From NCBI GenBank assembly GCA_000620185.1, contig JHVO01000015.1, positions 121,545 through 185,544 of the forward strand: a stretch of 64,000 nt of DNA, written 5' to 3'. The notes beneath the pieces are model-generated. The model searched no databases, had not been told where the DNA came from, and was given only the letters and a program-made list of their open reading frames with translations. Below are positions 8,239-16,396 of the stretch, piece by piece. Numbering within the stretch: position 1 is the first letter of the stretch; the number at the start of each line of letters is the position of its first letter. The position numbers and the translations under genes are program-made. The stretch is from Geodermatophilaceae bacterium URHB0062. Lineage in GTDB: Bacteria; Actinomycetota; Actinomycetes; Mycobacteriales; Geodermatophilaceae.

Positions 8239-9069
8239 GTTCCCGGGGACGACGAGGGCAACGAGTCCCAGGAGCGCACCTCCCACCGACGCGACCGCGA
8301 GCGGCAGAAGAAGAAGGGCTCGCTTCTGCGGGAGCTGCCCGTCCTCCTGCTGGTGGCCTTCGTACTGGCGCTGGTGGTGAAAACCTTTTTCGTGCAGGCG
8401 TTCTTCATCCCCTCGGGCTCGATGGAGCAGACCCTGCACGGCTGTCCGGGGTGCACCGGCGACCGCGTGCTGGTCAACAAGGTCCCGTACTGGTTCGGCG
8501 AGCCCGAACCCGGCGACGTCGTCGTCTTCAAGGGACCCGACACCTGGACGCCGGAGGTGACGGTCACCGAGCCGAGCAACTGGGCCACCGGTGCGCTGCT
8601 GTGGCTGGGGCGCACCGTGGGTGTCGCACCGCCGAGCGAGGACGACTTCGTCAAGCGGGTGATCGCGGCCGCCGGGCAGACCGTCGAGTGCTGCGACGAG
8701 CAGGGGCGGGTCCTGGTCGACGGCAAGCCGCTCGACGAGCCCTACATCTTCGAGAACAACCCGATCGAGCAGCGCTCGTTCCCCAAGGTCACCGTGCCGG
8801 AGGGGCGGCTCTGGGTGATGGGCGACCATCGTTCGGCCTCCGCGGACTCGCGCGAGCACATGGGCGACAAGTACTCGGGCACCATCGGCGTGGACGACGT
8901 GATCGGCAAGGCCGCGCTCATCGTGTGGCCGATCAGCCGCTTCGGCGTCGTGCACGCGCCCGACATCCAGGGCGCAGACGCGTCCAGCGCGCCCGCGGCC
9001 GTGCCGTACGTCGTCGGGGCGGCCGGGGCGCTCCCACTGGTCGCCTGGCGCCGGCAGCGTCGCTACTGA
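8203..9069 (+). CDS. lepB: Signal peptidase I
   Basis: Cleaves signal peptides from exported proteins on the outer face of the membrane. A basic cytoplasmic N-terminus (about 40 aa) precedes a TM segment at 44-62. The catalytic Ser73 is in PSGSMEQTL and the general base Lys151 in DDFVKRVIAA. Box E is GDHRSASADSR at 207-217. A second hydrophobic stretch (about 266-281) ending in WRRQRRY suggests a C-terminal anchor, as in many actinobacterial enzymes. CPGC at 81-84 and CC at 163-164 could form extracytoplasmic disulfides. The start lies within an unusual inverted repeat. Confidence 0.96.
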   Translation: MSSERPGGPADVVPGDDEGNESQERTSHRRDRERQKKKGSLLRELPVLLLVAFVLALVVKTFFVQAFFIPSGSMEQTLHGCPGCTGDRVLVNKVPYWFGEPEPGDVVVFKGPDTWTPEVTVTEPSNWATGALLWLGRTVGVAPPSEDDFVKRVIAAAGQTVECCDEQGRVLVDGKPLDEPYIFENNPIEQRSFPKVTVPEGRLWVMGDHRSASADSREHMGDKYSGTIGVDDVIGKAALIVWPISRFGVVHAPDIQGADASSAPAAVPYVVGAAGALPLVAWRRQRRY

Positions 9070-9099
9070 GGGCCCGCTCCCGTTCTCCGCTCGTCCGTT

Positions 9100-9130
9100 C
9101 CGGCCGTCCCTCTCGGGGGGCGGCCGGTTT
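9100..9130 (+). terminator. Rho-independent-like terminator after lepB
   Basis: An 11-bp stem (9100-9110 with 9117-9127, one G-T pair) encloses a TCTCGG loop and is followed by TTT. It lies 30 bases after the lepB stop and separates lepB from the regulator gene. Confidence 0.7.
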
Positions 9131-9305
9131 CGCATTCATCGACCGCATTTCCGCCGAAGCGTTCTGCTGTTACGGGTGCGACTCGCCGGGAACCAATCGC
9201 GGCCCGCGCATAGCAATGCGAAAATTGTTGGGAAAGTGTTCAAGCAAGTCATTCACCCTTCCGATGGAGGTGTTGCAAGTAACCGAAGTCGAAACGGAGT
9301 CAGTT
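9131..9305 (+). promoter_or_regulatory. Upstream region of the atypical LuxR-type regulator
   Basis: A 175-base stretch clearly richer in A and T than its surroundings, with runs such as GCGAAAATTGTTGGGAAAG near 9219. It holds no credible ORF and probably carries the promoter and a leader. GGAG at 9296-9299 is the Shine-Dalgarno sequence for GTG 9306. Confidence 0.45.
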
Positions 9306-10040
9306 GTGTCTGCACCCATGGCGAGCACCGCCCGCGGGGTCACCCGCGTGCTCCTCCTCGCCGACGCGCCCGTGCTGCGCCGCGGTCTGGTCAGCATGAT
9401 CAACGAGACCGCCGGCATGCAGTCGGTGGGTACGCCCGGCGAGCTGCGACGCGCCCTGACGCTGGCCGAGTCCGCCCGGCCGGACGCCGTCGTCGTCGAG
9501 CTTGGTTCGGGCCGCGCCGCGACCCTCAACGCCTGCCGCGACCTGCGGCGCCGTTTCCCCCGCGTCGCCATCGTCGCGCTGGCCACGTCCGAGGACCCGG
9601 CCGTCGTCAACGAGGCGCTCGCCGCGGGTGTCGGCGGTTACCTGATGATCAACACCTCGCCGACCCTGCTGGGGTGGGCCATCCTGGCCGCCCGCGCCGG
9701 CCGCATCGTGGTCGACCCGCAGATCCGCCGCGTCGAGCCGTCGGCCACCCCGGCTGCGAAGCCCTTCACGCCGGAGGTGCCGCTCACCCGGCGCGAGTCC
9801 GACGTGCTGGACGAGCTGCTCCAGGGGCAGTCGAACCGGCAGATCGGCCGCAACCTGTTCATCAGCGAGGACACCGTGAAGTCCCACGTCAAGGCCATCC
9901 TGCGCAAGCTGGGTGCCCGCGACCGGGCGCACGCCGTCTCCCTGGTGCTCTCCTCCCGCAACCCGGGCTGCGCCGCCTGTGGCGGGCACGGCATGCCCGC
10001 CGGCTCGTCGATCGCGCAGGACCTCAACGCCGAGATCTGA
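9306..10040 (+). CDS. LuxR/NarL-type regulator with a degenerate receiver domain
   Basis: A 244-aa protein with a receiver-like domain (about 13-130) and a LuxR-type helix-turn-helix (about 160-220: LTRRESDVLDELLQGQSNRQ, then ISEDTVKSHVKAILRKLGARDR). The receiver has lost its chemistry. The acceptor Asp is Glu65 (VVVELGSG), the acidic pair is D20-A21, and the conserved Lys is Ile115 (GYLMINTS). It probably does not use phosphorylation, or may act constitutively. A C-terminal CAAC (222-225) and a His could bind metal or sense redox. GTG 9306 is chosen for GGAG six bases upstream; ATG 9264 has none. No kinase gene is adjacent. The target is unknown. Confidence 0.9.
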   Translation: MSAPMASTARGVTRVLLLADAPVLRRGLVSMINETAGMQSVGTPGELRRALTLAESARPDAVVVELGSGRAATLNACRDLRRRFPRVAIVALATSEDPAVVNEALAAGVGGYLMINTSPTLLGWAILAARAGRIVVDPQIRRVEPSATPAAKPFTPEVPLTRRESDVLDELLQGQSNRQIGRNLFISEDTVKSHVKAILRKLGARDRAHAVSLVLSSRNPGCAACGGHGMPAGSSIAQDLNAEI

Positions 10041-10052
10041 TCCTCCTTCGGT

Positions 10053-10092
10053 CACCACGGGCCGGTCCCCCCAGGGGGGCCGGCCCGTGGTG
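10053..10092 (+). terminator. Strong hairpin terminator
   Basis: CACCACGGGCCGG pairs with CCGGCCCGTGGTG, and six further C-G pairs close after a one-base bulge. The stem spans 10053-10072 and 10074-10092, 12 bases after the regulator stop. TGTGT follows, so it is a weak-T but very stable terminator. Confidence 0.7.
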
Positions 10093-10150
10093 TGTCCGGC
10101 GTCGAGGCCCTCGCCGGGGCCCTTTCGGGACGTCGTACTGTCGGACGGCG

Positions 10151-10927
10151 ATGGCCGTTCGAACCACCCCTTCCTGCCCGGCCCCGGCCGCGCGTGTGCG
10201 CCGCCCGCCGTTGGACGACGACCGTCCCGACGCGCTGTGGGAGATGGAGCGCAGGCTGCGGCGCCGGGGATTCGAGGCGGTGGCGGGAGCCGACGAGGCC
10301 GGTCGGGGCGCATGCGCCGGGCCGCTCGTCGCCGCCGCGTGCGTGCTGCCCGCCGGACGGCGCGGGCGCATCCCCGAGCTGGCGGACTCCAAGCTGCTCA
10401 CCGCCGCTGCCCGCGACCGCGTGTACGCCGAGGTCGTGGACCGTGCGCTGGCCTGGTCGGTGGTCGTGATCCCCGTCGAGGACCTCGACGCCCGCGGGAT
10501 GCACGTGACCAACATCGAGGCACTGCGCCGCGCGGTGTGGAACCTCGACCCCGGGCCGGACTACGTGCTCACCGACGGCTTCCCCGTGCCGGGGCTCGCC
10601 CGGCCGGGTCTCGCCGTCTGGAAGGGTGACCGGGTCGCGGCCTGCGTCGCGGCCGCCTCCGTGCTGGCCAAGGTGACGCGGGACCGGATCATGCTCGACC
10701 TGCACGAGCGGTGGCCGGAGTACGACTTCGCCGGGCACAAGGGGTACATCACCGACGTCCACACGGCCGCGCTGGAGCGGCACGGCCCCTGCCCGGAGCA
10801 CCGGATGCGGTTCGTCAACGTGCGCAGCGCGCGCGACGCACACGCCGCGCGGAGCCTCCAGGTCACAGCGGGAGTCGGCATGGTCGATGATGGGGGCATG
10901 GTCCCTGCCCTGGAAGAGCTGCGATGA
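10151..10927 (+). CDS. rnhB: Ribonuclease HII
   Basis: Removes RNA from RNA-DNA hybrids and excises misincorporated ribonucleotides. The active-site motif is GADEAGRGACAGPLVAAA (D48, E49). Also seen are LADSKLLTAAARD, the DGFPVPG segment and the family motif AACVAAASVLAKVTRDRIM. The C-terminal HKGYITDVHTAALERHGPC is typical of RnhB. At 258 aa it is slightly long; the first about 22 residues are Pro/Ala/Arg-rich and a start at GTG 10196 is possible. Its stop overlaps the DUF2469 start (ATGA). Confidence 0.95.
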   Translation: MAVRTTPSCPAPAARVRRPPLDDDRPDALWEMERRLRRRGFEAVAGADEAGRGACAGPLVAAACVLPAGRRGRIPELADSKLLTAAARDRVYAEVVDRALAWSVVVIPVEDLDARGMHVTNIEALRRAVWNLDPGPDYVLTDGFPVPGLARPGLAVWKGDRVAACVAAASVLAKVTRDRIMLDLHERWPEYDFAGHKGYITDVHTAALERHGPCPEHRMRFVNVRSARDAHAARSLQVTAGVGMVDDGGMVPALEELR

Positions 10928-11238
10928 GCACCGAGGACCTCGAGAAGTACGAGACCGAGATGGAGCTGCAGCTCTATCGCGAGTACCGCGACATCGTCCG
11001 GCAGTTCACCTACGTGGTGGAGACCGAGCGACGCTTCTACCTGGCCAACTCCGTCGACCTGCAGGTGCGGGAGGCCGGGGGAGAGGTCTACTTCGAGCTG
11101 AAGCTCTCCGACGCCTGGGTCTGGGACATGTACCGGCCGGCGCGGTTCGTGCGCAACGTGCGGGTGCTGACGTTCAAGGACGTCAACGTCGAGGAGCTGG
11201 ACAAGCCCGACCTCGAGCTCCCCGACACGCCTCGCTAG
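10924..11238 (+). CDS. DUF2469 family protein
   Basis: A 104-aa acidic cytosolic protein of the DUF2469 family, found next to rnhB throughout the actinobacteria. It starts MSTEDLEKYETEMELQLYRE and has the conserved aromatic core FYLANSVDLQVR and YFELKLSDAWVWDMYRPARF. The function is not established. ATG 10924 overlaps the rnhB stop, so the two are translationally coupled and may act together in nucleic-acid metabolism; that is inference from context. Confidence 0.92.
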   Translation: MSTEDLEKYETEMELQLYREYRDIVRQFTYVVETERRFYLANSVDLQVREAGGEVYFELKLSDAWVWDMYRPARFVRNVRVLTFKDVNVEELDKPDLELPDTPR

Positions 11239-11339
11239 TTCTCGGGTAGTGCGGCCTTCTCGCGGAGGCGGGCGAGGCTGCCGAGGTGTCCGGTCGCACC
11301 GACGACGAGGTTCACGGCGATCTCGTGGGCGGGCCGGCG
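11235..11339 (-). other. Possible 3' gene remnant in frame with the next small ORF
   Basis: Directly after the stop of the minus-strand ORF at 11340, the same frame continues for 34 codons (including EIAVNLVVGATGHLGSLARL) to a TAG at 11235-11237. That TAG shares CTAG with the DUF2469 stop. Real convergent genes at both 61 and 54891 show this same shared CTAG, so it might be a genuine gene end cut off by a nonsense change at 11340. Chance open frames are common at this GC content, so confidence is low. Confidence 0.2.
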
Positions 11340-11573
11340 CTACTCGCCGTCGAAGGCCTGGACCCGCTCCAGATTCGTGACGTCGAAGACCTCGGCGGCG
11401 GATACGACCTGCACCCGCCCGCCGGTCAGCGGCTTCATGGTCAGCCAGCCGGCGGGGGAGAAGCGCACGAGCGCGTCCAGCGGCGGGCGGTTGGCGACGA
11501 CGGCGGAGCGCAGCCGGACGCTGGCCTGGTAGGTGTCCCGGTCGTTGATCTGCACCAACGTCTCGACGTACAT
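11340..11573 (-). CDS. Small hypothetical protein
   Basis: A 77-aa ORF, MYVETLVQINDRDTYQASVR onward, with alternating hydrophobic residues suggesting beta strands and no TM or signal segment. I do not recognise a family. The ATG at 11573 is preferred to a GTG at 11597 that adds eight residues; GGAAG lies very close to the ATG. It lies alone between DUF2469 and the FAD enzyme, on the same strand as the latter. Confidence 0.5.
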   Translation of the reverse strand: MYVETLVQINDRDTYQASVRLRSAVVANRPPLDALVRFSPAGWLTMKPLTGGRVQVVSAAEVFDVTNLERVQAFDGE

Positions 11574-11637
11574 GCTTCCGACGGTAGCCGGGCGCACCCG
11601 CTCTCTCGCCCGGGACGCGCCCTGCTGCGGACGGTGG

Positions 11638-13065
11638 TCATGCCGGCATCCGGGCCGGCGGGGTGCTCTCGGCCGTCGTCCGACGCGCCCGGACGGCGGC
11701 CGCGACCATGCGGGGTCGGAGGAGGACCGTCGGCCGTTCCAGCATGCCGAGGGCCCGGATGTAGACGTCGGCCACCGCCGGGTCGTACGTTGTCGCAGCC
11801 TCGAGGCGGCCGAGGTAGCGGTGCTGTGCCCGCATCATCAGGCCCCTCCTGCCGCCCGTGGTCGTCGGATAGCGCAGGTCCTCGCTCGTGGCGAACCGCC
11901 ACGGCTCCCCGGTGCGGCGCGCGAGGAGCCGCTGGAACCGGCGGGCCACCCCTGCCAGGTTCCCGTCCGGACGGCTGCGCCGCTGGATCCGGAGACACTG
12001 GTCCAGGGCTTCCGCGGCGATGACCGCACTGGTCATGCCCTGGCCGTAGACGGGATCGAACGCGCACGCGGCGTCCCCCAGGACGACGAACCGCTCTGGC
12101 CAGCTCTTCATCCGGTGCAAGTGCCATCGCCGGTTGCTCGTGCCGCGGTGGCTGCGGATGTCGCTCACGGGGTCGGCGGAGGCGAGGGTGTCGGCGAGCA
12201 GCGGGTGCCGGAGCCCGCGCATGAAGGCGGTGAAGCCCTCCTCGTCCGTCGGCGGGTGGTGCCCCGCCGCGCCCATGAGACCGACCATCAACCGCCCGCC
12301 CTCCACGGGGAACAGGTAACCGGTGCGCGGGTTCGCCACCGGGTCGCCGAAGATCATCAGACCCTTCCAGTCCGTCGGAGCGTCGTCCGGCATGCGGTAG
12401 AGACGGCCGGCATAGGCCATGCCGGCGTCGACCGTCGTCGCGTCGGGGCTCCCGTGGCCGAGCTCGGCCAGCCAGGCGGGAGCGCGGGAGCCGCGGCCGG
12501 AGGCGTCGACGACGAGGGCGGCGTCGACGACGAGCGAGGCCTCGGCGGAGTGCGCGCCGTCGCTGCCGTGGACGCGGCGGAGGGTCACCCCGTGGACGTG
12601 CCGGCCGCCGTCCGGGGCCCGCAGCCCGGTCGCCTCGTAGCCGTCGAGCACCGTGACGCCGGACAGCGCCCGCAGCCGCCGGAGCACCGTCGCCTCGATG
12701 AGCGGCCGGGTCGCGGACAGGGCCACCCACCCGGGCGCTCGCCGGTCGACCCACCCGGCCCGCCCGAGGATCAGCACATCTCCGGGAAAGCGCATCGGAA
12801 CGGCGCCGGCGGCCTCCAGCTCGCGGCCGAAGCCGGGGAACATCGTCTCCAGCCCCTGCAGACCGCGCGCCAGCAGCGCGTGGATCTGCCGCCCCTGCGG
12901 TACGCCCTTGCGGGGCTCAGCCCCGCCCGGGAGCAGGTCGCGTTCGACGACGGTCACGCGGTCGAAGTGACCGGTCAGCGCCCGGGCGACCAGGAGGCCG
13001 GCCATGCTGCCCCCCACGACGACGGCGTGGCCGGTGCCCGCGACGGTCGTGCTCGGTGGTGTCAT
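11638..13065 (-). CDS. FAD-dependent oxidoreductase (geranylgeranyl reductase/halogenase-like)
   Basis: A 475-aa flavoprotein. The N-terminus has the dinucleotide-binding motif HAVVVGGSMAGLLVARAL (about 13-30), followed by VTVVERDLLPGG. A second FAD motif, FVVLGDAACAFDPVYGQGMT, lies near residues 330-350. The segment RKGVPQGRQIHALLARGLQG is shared by actinobacterial flavin monooxygenases of unknown substrate. The substrate cannot be deduced: candidates are a polyprenyl lipid, a pigment precursor or a phenolic. The ATG at 13065 has GGAGG seven bases upstream; longer readings enter the divergent region. It faces away from yraN and has no obvious operon partner. Confidence 0.88.
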   Translation of the reverse strand: MTPPSTTVAGTGHAVVVGGSMAGLLVARALTGHFDRVTVVERDLLPGGAEPRKGVPQGRQIHALLARGLQGLETMFPGFGRELEAAGAVPMRFPGDVLILGRAGWVDRRAPGWVALSATRPLIEATVLRRLRALSGVTVLDGYEATGLRAPDGGRHVHGVTLRRVHGSDGAHSAEASLVVDAALVVDASGRGSRAPAWLAELGHGSPDATTVDAGMAYAGRLYRMPDDAPTDWKGLMIFGDPVANPRTGYLFPVEGGRLMVGLMGAAGHHPPTDEEGFTAFMRGLRHPLLADTLASADPVSDIRSHRGTSNRRWHLHRMKSWPERFVVLGDAACAFDPVYGQGMTSAVIAAEALDQCLRIQRRSRPDGNLAGVARRFQRLLARRTGEPWRFATSEDLRYPTTTGGRRGLMMRAQHRYLGRLEAATTYDPAVADVYIRALGMLERPTVLLRPRMVAAAVRARRTTAESTPPARMPA

Positions 13066-13231
13066 CGCCGGTCCTCCCGCTCCTCGCCCGGATCGGTGGA
13101 GGCTCGCCCGGGCAGCGGCATGTGACCACGGGCCCGGGCTCCCGGGGCCGGACCTGTCCACAAGGTTGCCCGTTCTCCACAGTTTCGGGCGACGACTGTG
13201 CGCCCCGCTTCCGCGCGGCTTGGCTCGCTGC
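13066..13231. promoter_or_regulatory. Divergent region between the FAD enzyme and yraN
   Basis: A 166-base gap with no supported ORF. It contains two nine-base sites, CTGTCCACA (13154-13162) and TTCTCCACA (13173-13181), each one base from the actinobacterial DnaA-box consensus TTGTCCACA. No other origin features are seen, so they may be chance or regulatory. Confidence 0.35.
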
Positions 13232-13588
13232 GTGCCCACCAAGCCTCTCGGCGACCACGGCGAACGCATCGCCGCCGCCTATCTGACCGACGCCGGCCTG
13301 CGCGTCCTCGACCGCAACTGGCGCTGCCGCGAGGGCGAACTCGACATCGTCGCCCGCGACCGCGAAGCGCTGGTGTTCTGCGAGGTGAAGACCCGCCGCG
13401 GAACCGGATTCGGCCATCCCGTCGAGGCGGTGACAGCGGTCAAGCAGCGGCGCCTCCACACGCTGGCCCAGCGCTGGCTGGCCGCGCACGACGAGCACGC
13501 GCCCGACCTGCGCTTCGACGTCGTCGGGGTGTTGATGCGCCCCGGCCGGCCGGCGCTCGTGACGCACCTGCGGGGGGCGTTCTCGTGA
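13232..13588 (+). CDS. yraN: YraN/UPF0102 family nuclease-fold protein
   Basis: A 118-aa protein of the UPF0102 family with a PD-(D/E)XK nuclease-like fold. The conserved pattern is present: GERIAAAYLTDAGLRVLDRN, CREGELDIVARD and LVFCEVKTRR, which supply the E, D and E-x-K positions. Whether it cuts DNA in cells is not established. GTG 13232 gives the family N-terminus; upstream in-frame codons are non-conserved. Its stop overlaps the comM start, so yraN-comM-dprA form one coupled operon, as in mycobacteria. Confidence 0.93.
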   Translation: MPTKPLGDHGERIAAAYLTDAGLRVLDRNWRCREGELDIVARDREALVFCEVKTRRGTGFGHPVEAVTAVKQRRLHTLAQRWLAAHDEHAPDLRFDVVGVLMRPGRPALVTHLRGAFS

Positions 13589-15105
13589 CGCTGGCCCGTA
13601 CCTGGTCCGTCGGTCTCGCCGGCGTGCACGGCGCCATGGTGGAGGTCGAGGTCGACATGGCGGCCGGAGTGCCCCACGTGGCGCTGGTCGGTCTTCCCGA
13701 CGCGGTCGTCCGCCAGTCGGTCGACCGCGTCCGCGCCGCGGTGGTCAACGCCGGGCAGAAGTTCCCGCAGCGGCGGATCACGATCGGGCTGTCGCCGGCG
13801 TCCATGCCCAAGCAGGGGAGCGGCTTCGACCTGGCCCTGGCCGCCGCCGTCCTCGCGGCGTCGGGAGCGGTGCCGCACGCGGCGGTCGACCGGCTGGTGC
13901 TGCTGGGTGAGCTGGGCCTGGACGGATCGGTACGGGGGATCCGCGGTGTGCTGCCGGCCGTGCTCGCCGCAGCCCGGGCCGGTCACGCGCAGGTGGTCGT
14001 ACCGGAGGCGAACGCCGACGAGGCGGCTCTGGTCGACAGCGTCGAGGTGCTGGCCGTCGGCACGCTGGTCGAACTGGTGGCGCATCTGCGCGGGCGAGCC
14101 CGGCTGTCCCCCCACACGCGGGGTCCGCTCCCACCCCCACCGCCCGTGCCGGACCTCGGCGACGTCGTGGGCCAGGCCGCCGGCCGGCGGGCGGTCGAGG
14201 TGGCCGCGGCCGGCGGCCACCACCTCTTCATGACCGGCCCGCCGGGCGCCGGCAAGACCATGCTCGCCGAGCGACTGCCGGGGTTGCTGCCGGCGCTGGA
14301 CGAGCAGGCGGCCCTCGAGGTCACGGCCATCCACTCGGTCGCCGGAACCCTTCCGTCGGGGGCACCGCTGGTCACCCGACCGACCTTCGAGGCGCCGCAC
14401 CACTCGGCCACGATGGCCGCCCTCATCGGCGGCGGTTCGGGTCAGATCCGCCCCGGTGCGGTGTGCCGAGCCCATCGCGGCGTCCTGTTCCTGGACGAGG
14501 CGCCTGAGTTCCCCCGAGTGGTTCTGGACACTCTGCGCCAGCCGCTCGAGCGCGGTCAGGTGACCATCCAGCGGGCCACGGGCTCGGCGACCTTCCCGTG
14601 CCGGGCCCAGCTCGTGCTCGCGGCCAATCCGTGCCCGTGCGCGAGCGCGGCCGGTGATACCGCGTGCACCTGCAGCCCACTGGAGAGGCGGCGCTACCAG
14701 TCCCGCCTGTCGGGGCCGCTGCTCGACCGCATCGACCTGCGGGTCGACCTGCCGCCGGTCACCCGGGCGGCCTGGCTCGACGGTGTGGGCACTCCGGAGT
14801 CGACGGCGACGGTGGCCGAGCGTGTCCGGGTGGCCCGGGCGACCGCCGCCGCCCGTCTGGCCGGCACGGCTCTGGTGGTGAACAGCCAGATACCCGGGCG
14901 TCTGCTGCGGGAGCGCTGGGCGGTGCCGCGGGCGTCGCTGGTGCTGGCCGAGCGGGCGCTGGAGCGCGGTGCCCTGTCGGTGCGGGGCTTCGACCGGGTG
15001 CTGCGCGTGGCCTGGACCCTCGCCGACCTGGCCGGGCGCACCGTGCCCGGATCCGACGAGGTGGCCGAGGCGCTCGGCATGCGGCTCCAGCGGGTTGCGG
15101 CATGA
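13585..15105 (+). CDS. comM: ComM/YifB family AAA+ ATPase (magnesium chelatase-like)
   Basis: Homologue of ComM, a hexameric helicase that promotes branch migration when transformed DNA is integrated. The N-terminal ChlI-like domain starts MTLARTWSVGLAGVHGAMVE. The AAA+ core has Walker A GPPGAGKT near residue 218 and Walker B GVLFLDEAPEF. A Cys-rich patch NPCPCASAAGDTACTCSP marks the YifB-type zinc-like insertion, and LSGPLLDRIDLRVD is the sensor region. The 506-aa length is typical. The GTG start overlaps the yraN stop and its own stop overlaps the dprA start. Confidence 0.96.
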   Translation: MTLARTWSVGLAGVHGAMVEVEVDMAAGVPHVALVGLPDAVVRQSVDRVRAAVVNAGQKFPQRRITIGLSPASMPKQGSGFDLALAAAVLAASGAVPHAAVDRLVLLGELGLDGSVRGIRGVLPAVLAAARAGHAQVVVPEANADEAALVDSVEVLAVGTLVELVAHLRGRARLSPHTRGPLPPPPPVPDLGDVVGQAAGRRAVEVAAAGGHHLFMTGPPGAGKTMLAERLPGLLPALDEQAALEVTAIHSVAGTLPSGAPLVTRPTFEAPHHSATMAALIGGGSGQIRPGAVCRAHRGVLFLDEAPEFPRVVLDTLRQPLERGQVTIQRATGSATFPCRAQLVLAANPCPCASAAGDTACTCSPLERRRYQSRLSGPLLDRIDLRVDLPPVTRAAWLDGVGTPESTATVAERVRVARATAAARLAGTALVVNSQIPGRLLRERWAVPRASLVLAERALERGALSVRGFDRVLRVAWTLADLAGRTVPGSDEVAEALGMRLQRVAA

Positions 15106-16325
15106 CGCTGGACGAGGACCTCGCCGACGGCGGCCCCGCGGCGGTGCGCCGCGCCCGGGCATGGCTGAGCCGGGCCGTGGAACCGGGCACGATCGATTTC
15201 TGGCGCTTCGTCGACTCCGCCGGGCCGGTCGAGGCGGTGCGGCGGCTGCGGTCGGGCAGCGCGCCGGAGCGCATCCGGGGGCTGGTGGGGGCCCGTGTGG
15301 AGCAGGACGAGAGCCTCGCCGATCTGCGCCGGGCGGAGCGGTGCGGAGCCCGGCTGATCGTTCCGGAGGACGACGAGTGGCCGGCGCTGCCGCTGCACTC
15401 GCTGACGCTCGCCACGTCGGACGAGCCCGACGATCCGAGGGCGCAGTCGACCCGGACGCTGGCCCTGGTGCCGCCGCTGGCCCTGTGGGTCCGGGGAACG
15501 GGACGGCTGGACGAGCTGGCCGACCGGTCGGTGGCGATCGTCGGTTCCCGGGCGTCGACGGCCTATGGGGAACACGTGGCCGCGGAACTCGCGCACCAGC
15601 TGGCCGAGCGGGGCTGGACGGTTGTCTCCGGTGGCGCCTTCGGCATCGACGCCGCTGCCCACAGGGGCGCGCTCGCCGCGGACGGTCCAACCATCGCCGT
15701 CCTGGCGTGCGGGGTCGACCGGCCCTATCCAGCGGCCAACGGAGCCCTGCTCAACCGCATCGCCGACAGCGGCCTGCTGATCAGTGAGTGGCCCCCGGGT
15801 GCCGCCCCGCACCAGCACCGGTTCCTCGTGCGCAACCGGCTGATCGCCGGGCTGACCCGCGGCACGGTGGTCGTGGAGGCGGCCGCCCGGTCCGGGGCGA
15901 TGGCGACCGCCAATCGCGCCCGCACCCTGGGCAAGGAGGTCCTGGCCGTGCCCGGACCGGTCACGTCGGCGATGTCGGTCGGCTGCCATGAGTTGCTGCG
16001 GGACCGTGAGGCGGGCGCCACGCTCGTCGCCACGGCGGCGCACGTCATCGAGGCCGTCGGCGGCATCGGCAGTGATCTGGCTCCGCCGCCCGACCGGCCG
16101 GCATCTGCGCGGGACGGGCTCTCCGACGTGGCGACCCGGGTGCTCGACGCCTGCCCGGTTCGCGTCGGAGTGAGTCCCGAACGGCTGGCCACGGTCGCCG
16201 GGTGCGACGTCCTCGAGGTGCTGCGTGTGCTTCCTGCCCTGGAACTGGCGGACCTCGTGGAGTGGACGGGCACCGGCTGGCGGCTGTCCCCGCCGCCGAA
16301 GAAGGGGGAGGTCCCGCGACGGTAG
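15102..16325 (+). CDS. dprA: DNA-processing protein DprA/Smf
   Basis: Binds single-stranded DNA and loads RecA during natural transformation. The Rossmann core is clear: [66 protein letters not shown] and NRLIAGL. The C-terminal part (about 330-405) is a winged-helix-like DprA_WH domain. The 407-aa length matches actinobacterial homologues. ATG 15102 overlaps the comM stop. With comM next door it suggests recombination or DNA-uptake competence, but no com pilus genes are in the window. Confidence 0.96.
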   Translation: MTLDEDLADGGPAAVRRARAWLSRAVEPGTIDFWRFVDSAGPVEAVRRLRSGSAPERIRGLVGARVEQDESLADLRRAERCGARLIVPEDDEWPALPLHSLTLATSDEPDDPRAQSTRTLALVPPLALWVRGTGRLDELADRSVAIVGSRASTAYGEHVAAELAHQLAERGWTVVSGGAFGIDAAAHRGALAADGPTIAVLACGVDRPYPAANGALLNRIADSGLLISEWPPGAAPHQHRFLVRNRLIAGLTRGTVVVEAAARSGAMATANRARTLGKEVLAVPGPVTSAMSVGCHELLRDREAGATLVATAAHVIEAVGGIGSDLAPPPDRPASARDGLSDVATRVLDACPVRVGVSPERLATVAGCDVLEVLRVLPALELADLVEWTGTGWRLSPPPKKGEVPRR

Positions 16326-16396
16326 GTGCCGACCGGCGTGTCGCGCGGGCGGCGCGGCGGCTTGACGCCCGAGGGGGAACATCGGACGGTGCCCGG

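Noticed and set aside
9264..9305. ATG 9264 as start of the LuxR-type regulator
   Set aside because: No Shine-Dalgarno sequence, and the added residues match nothing; GTG 9306 has GGAG at good spacing.
16202..16396. Extended N-terminus for xerC
   Set aside because: It overlaps dprA by 124 bases and gives an unconserved Arg/Gly-rich segment; GTG 16397 gives the normal length.
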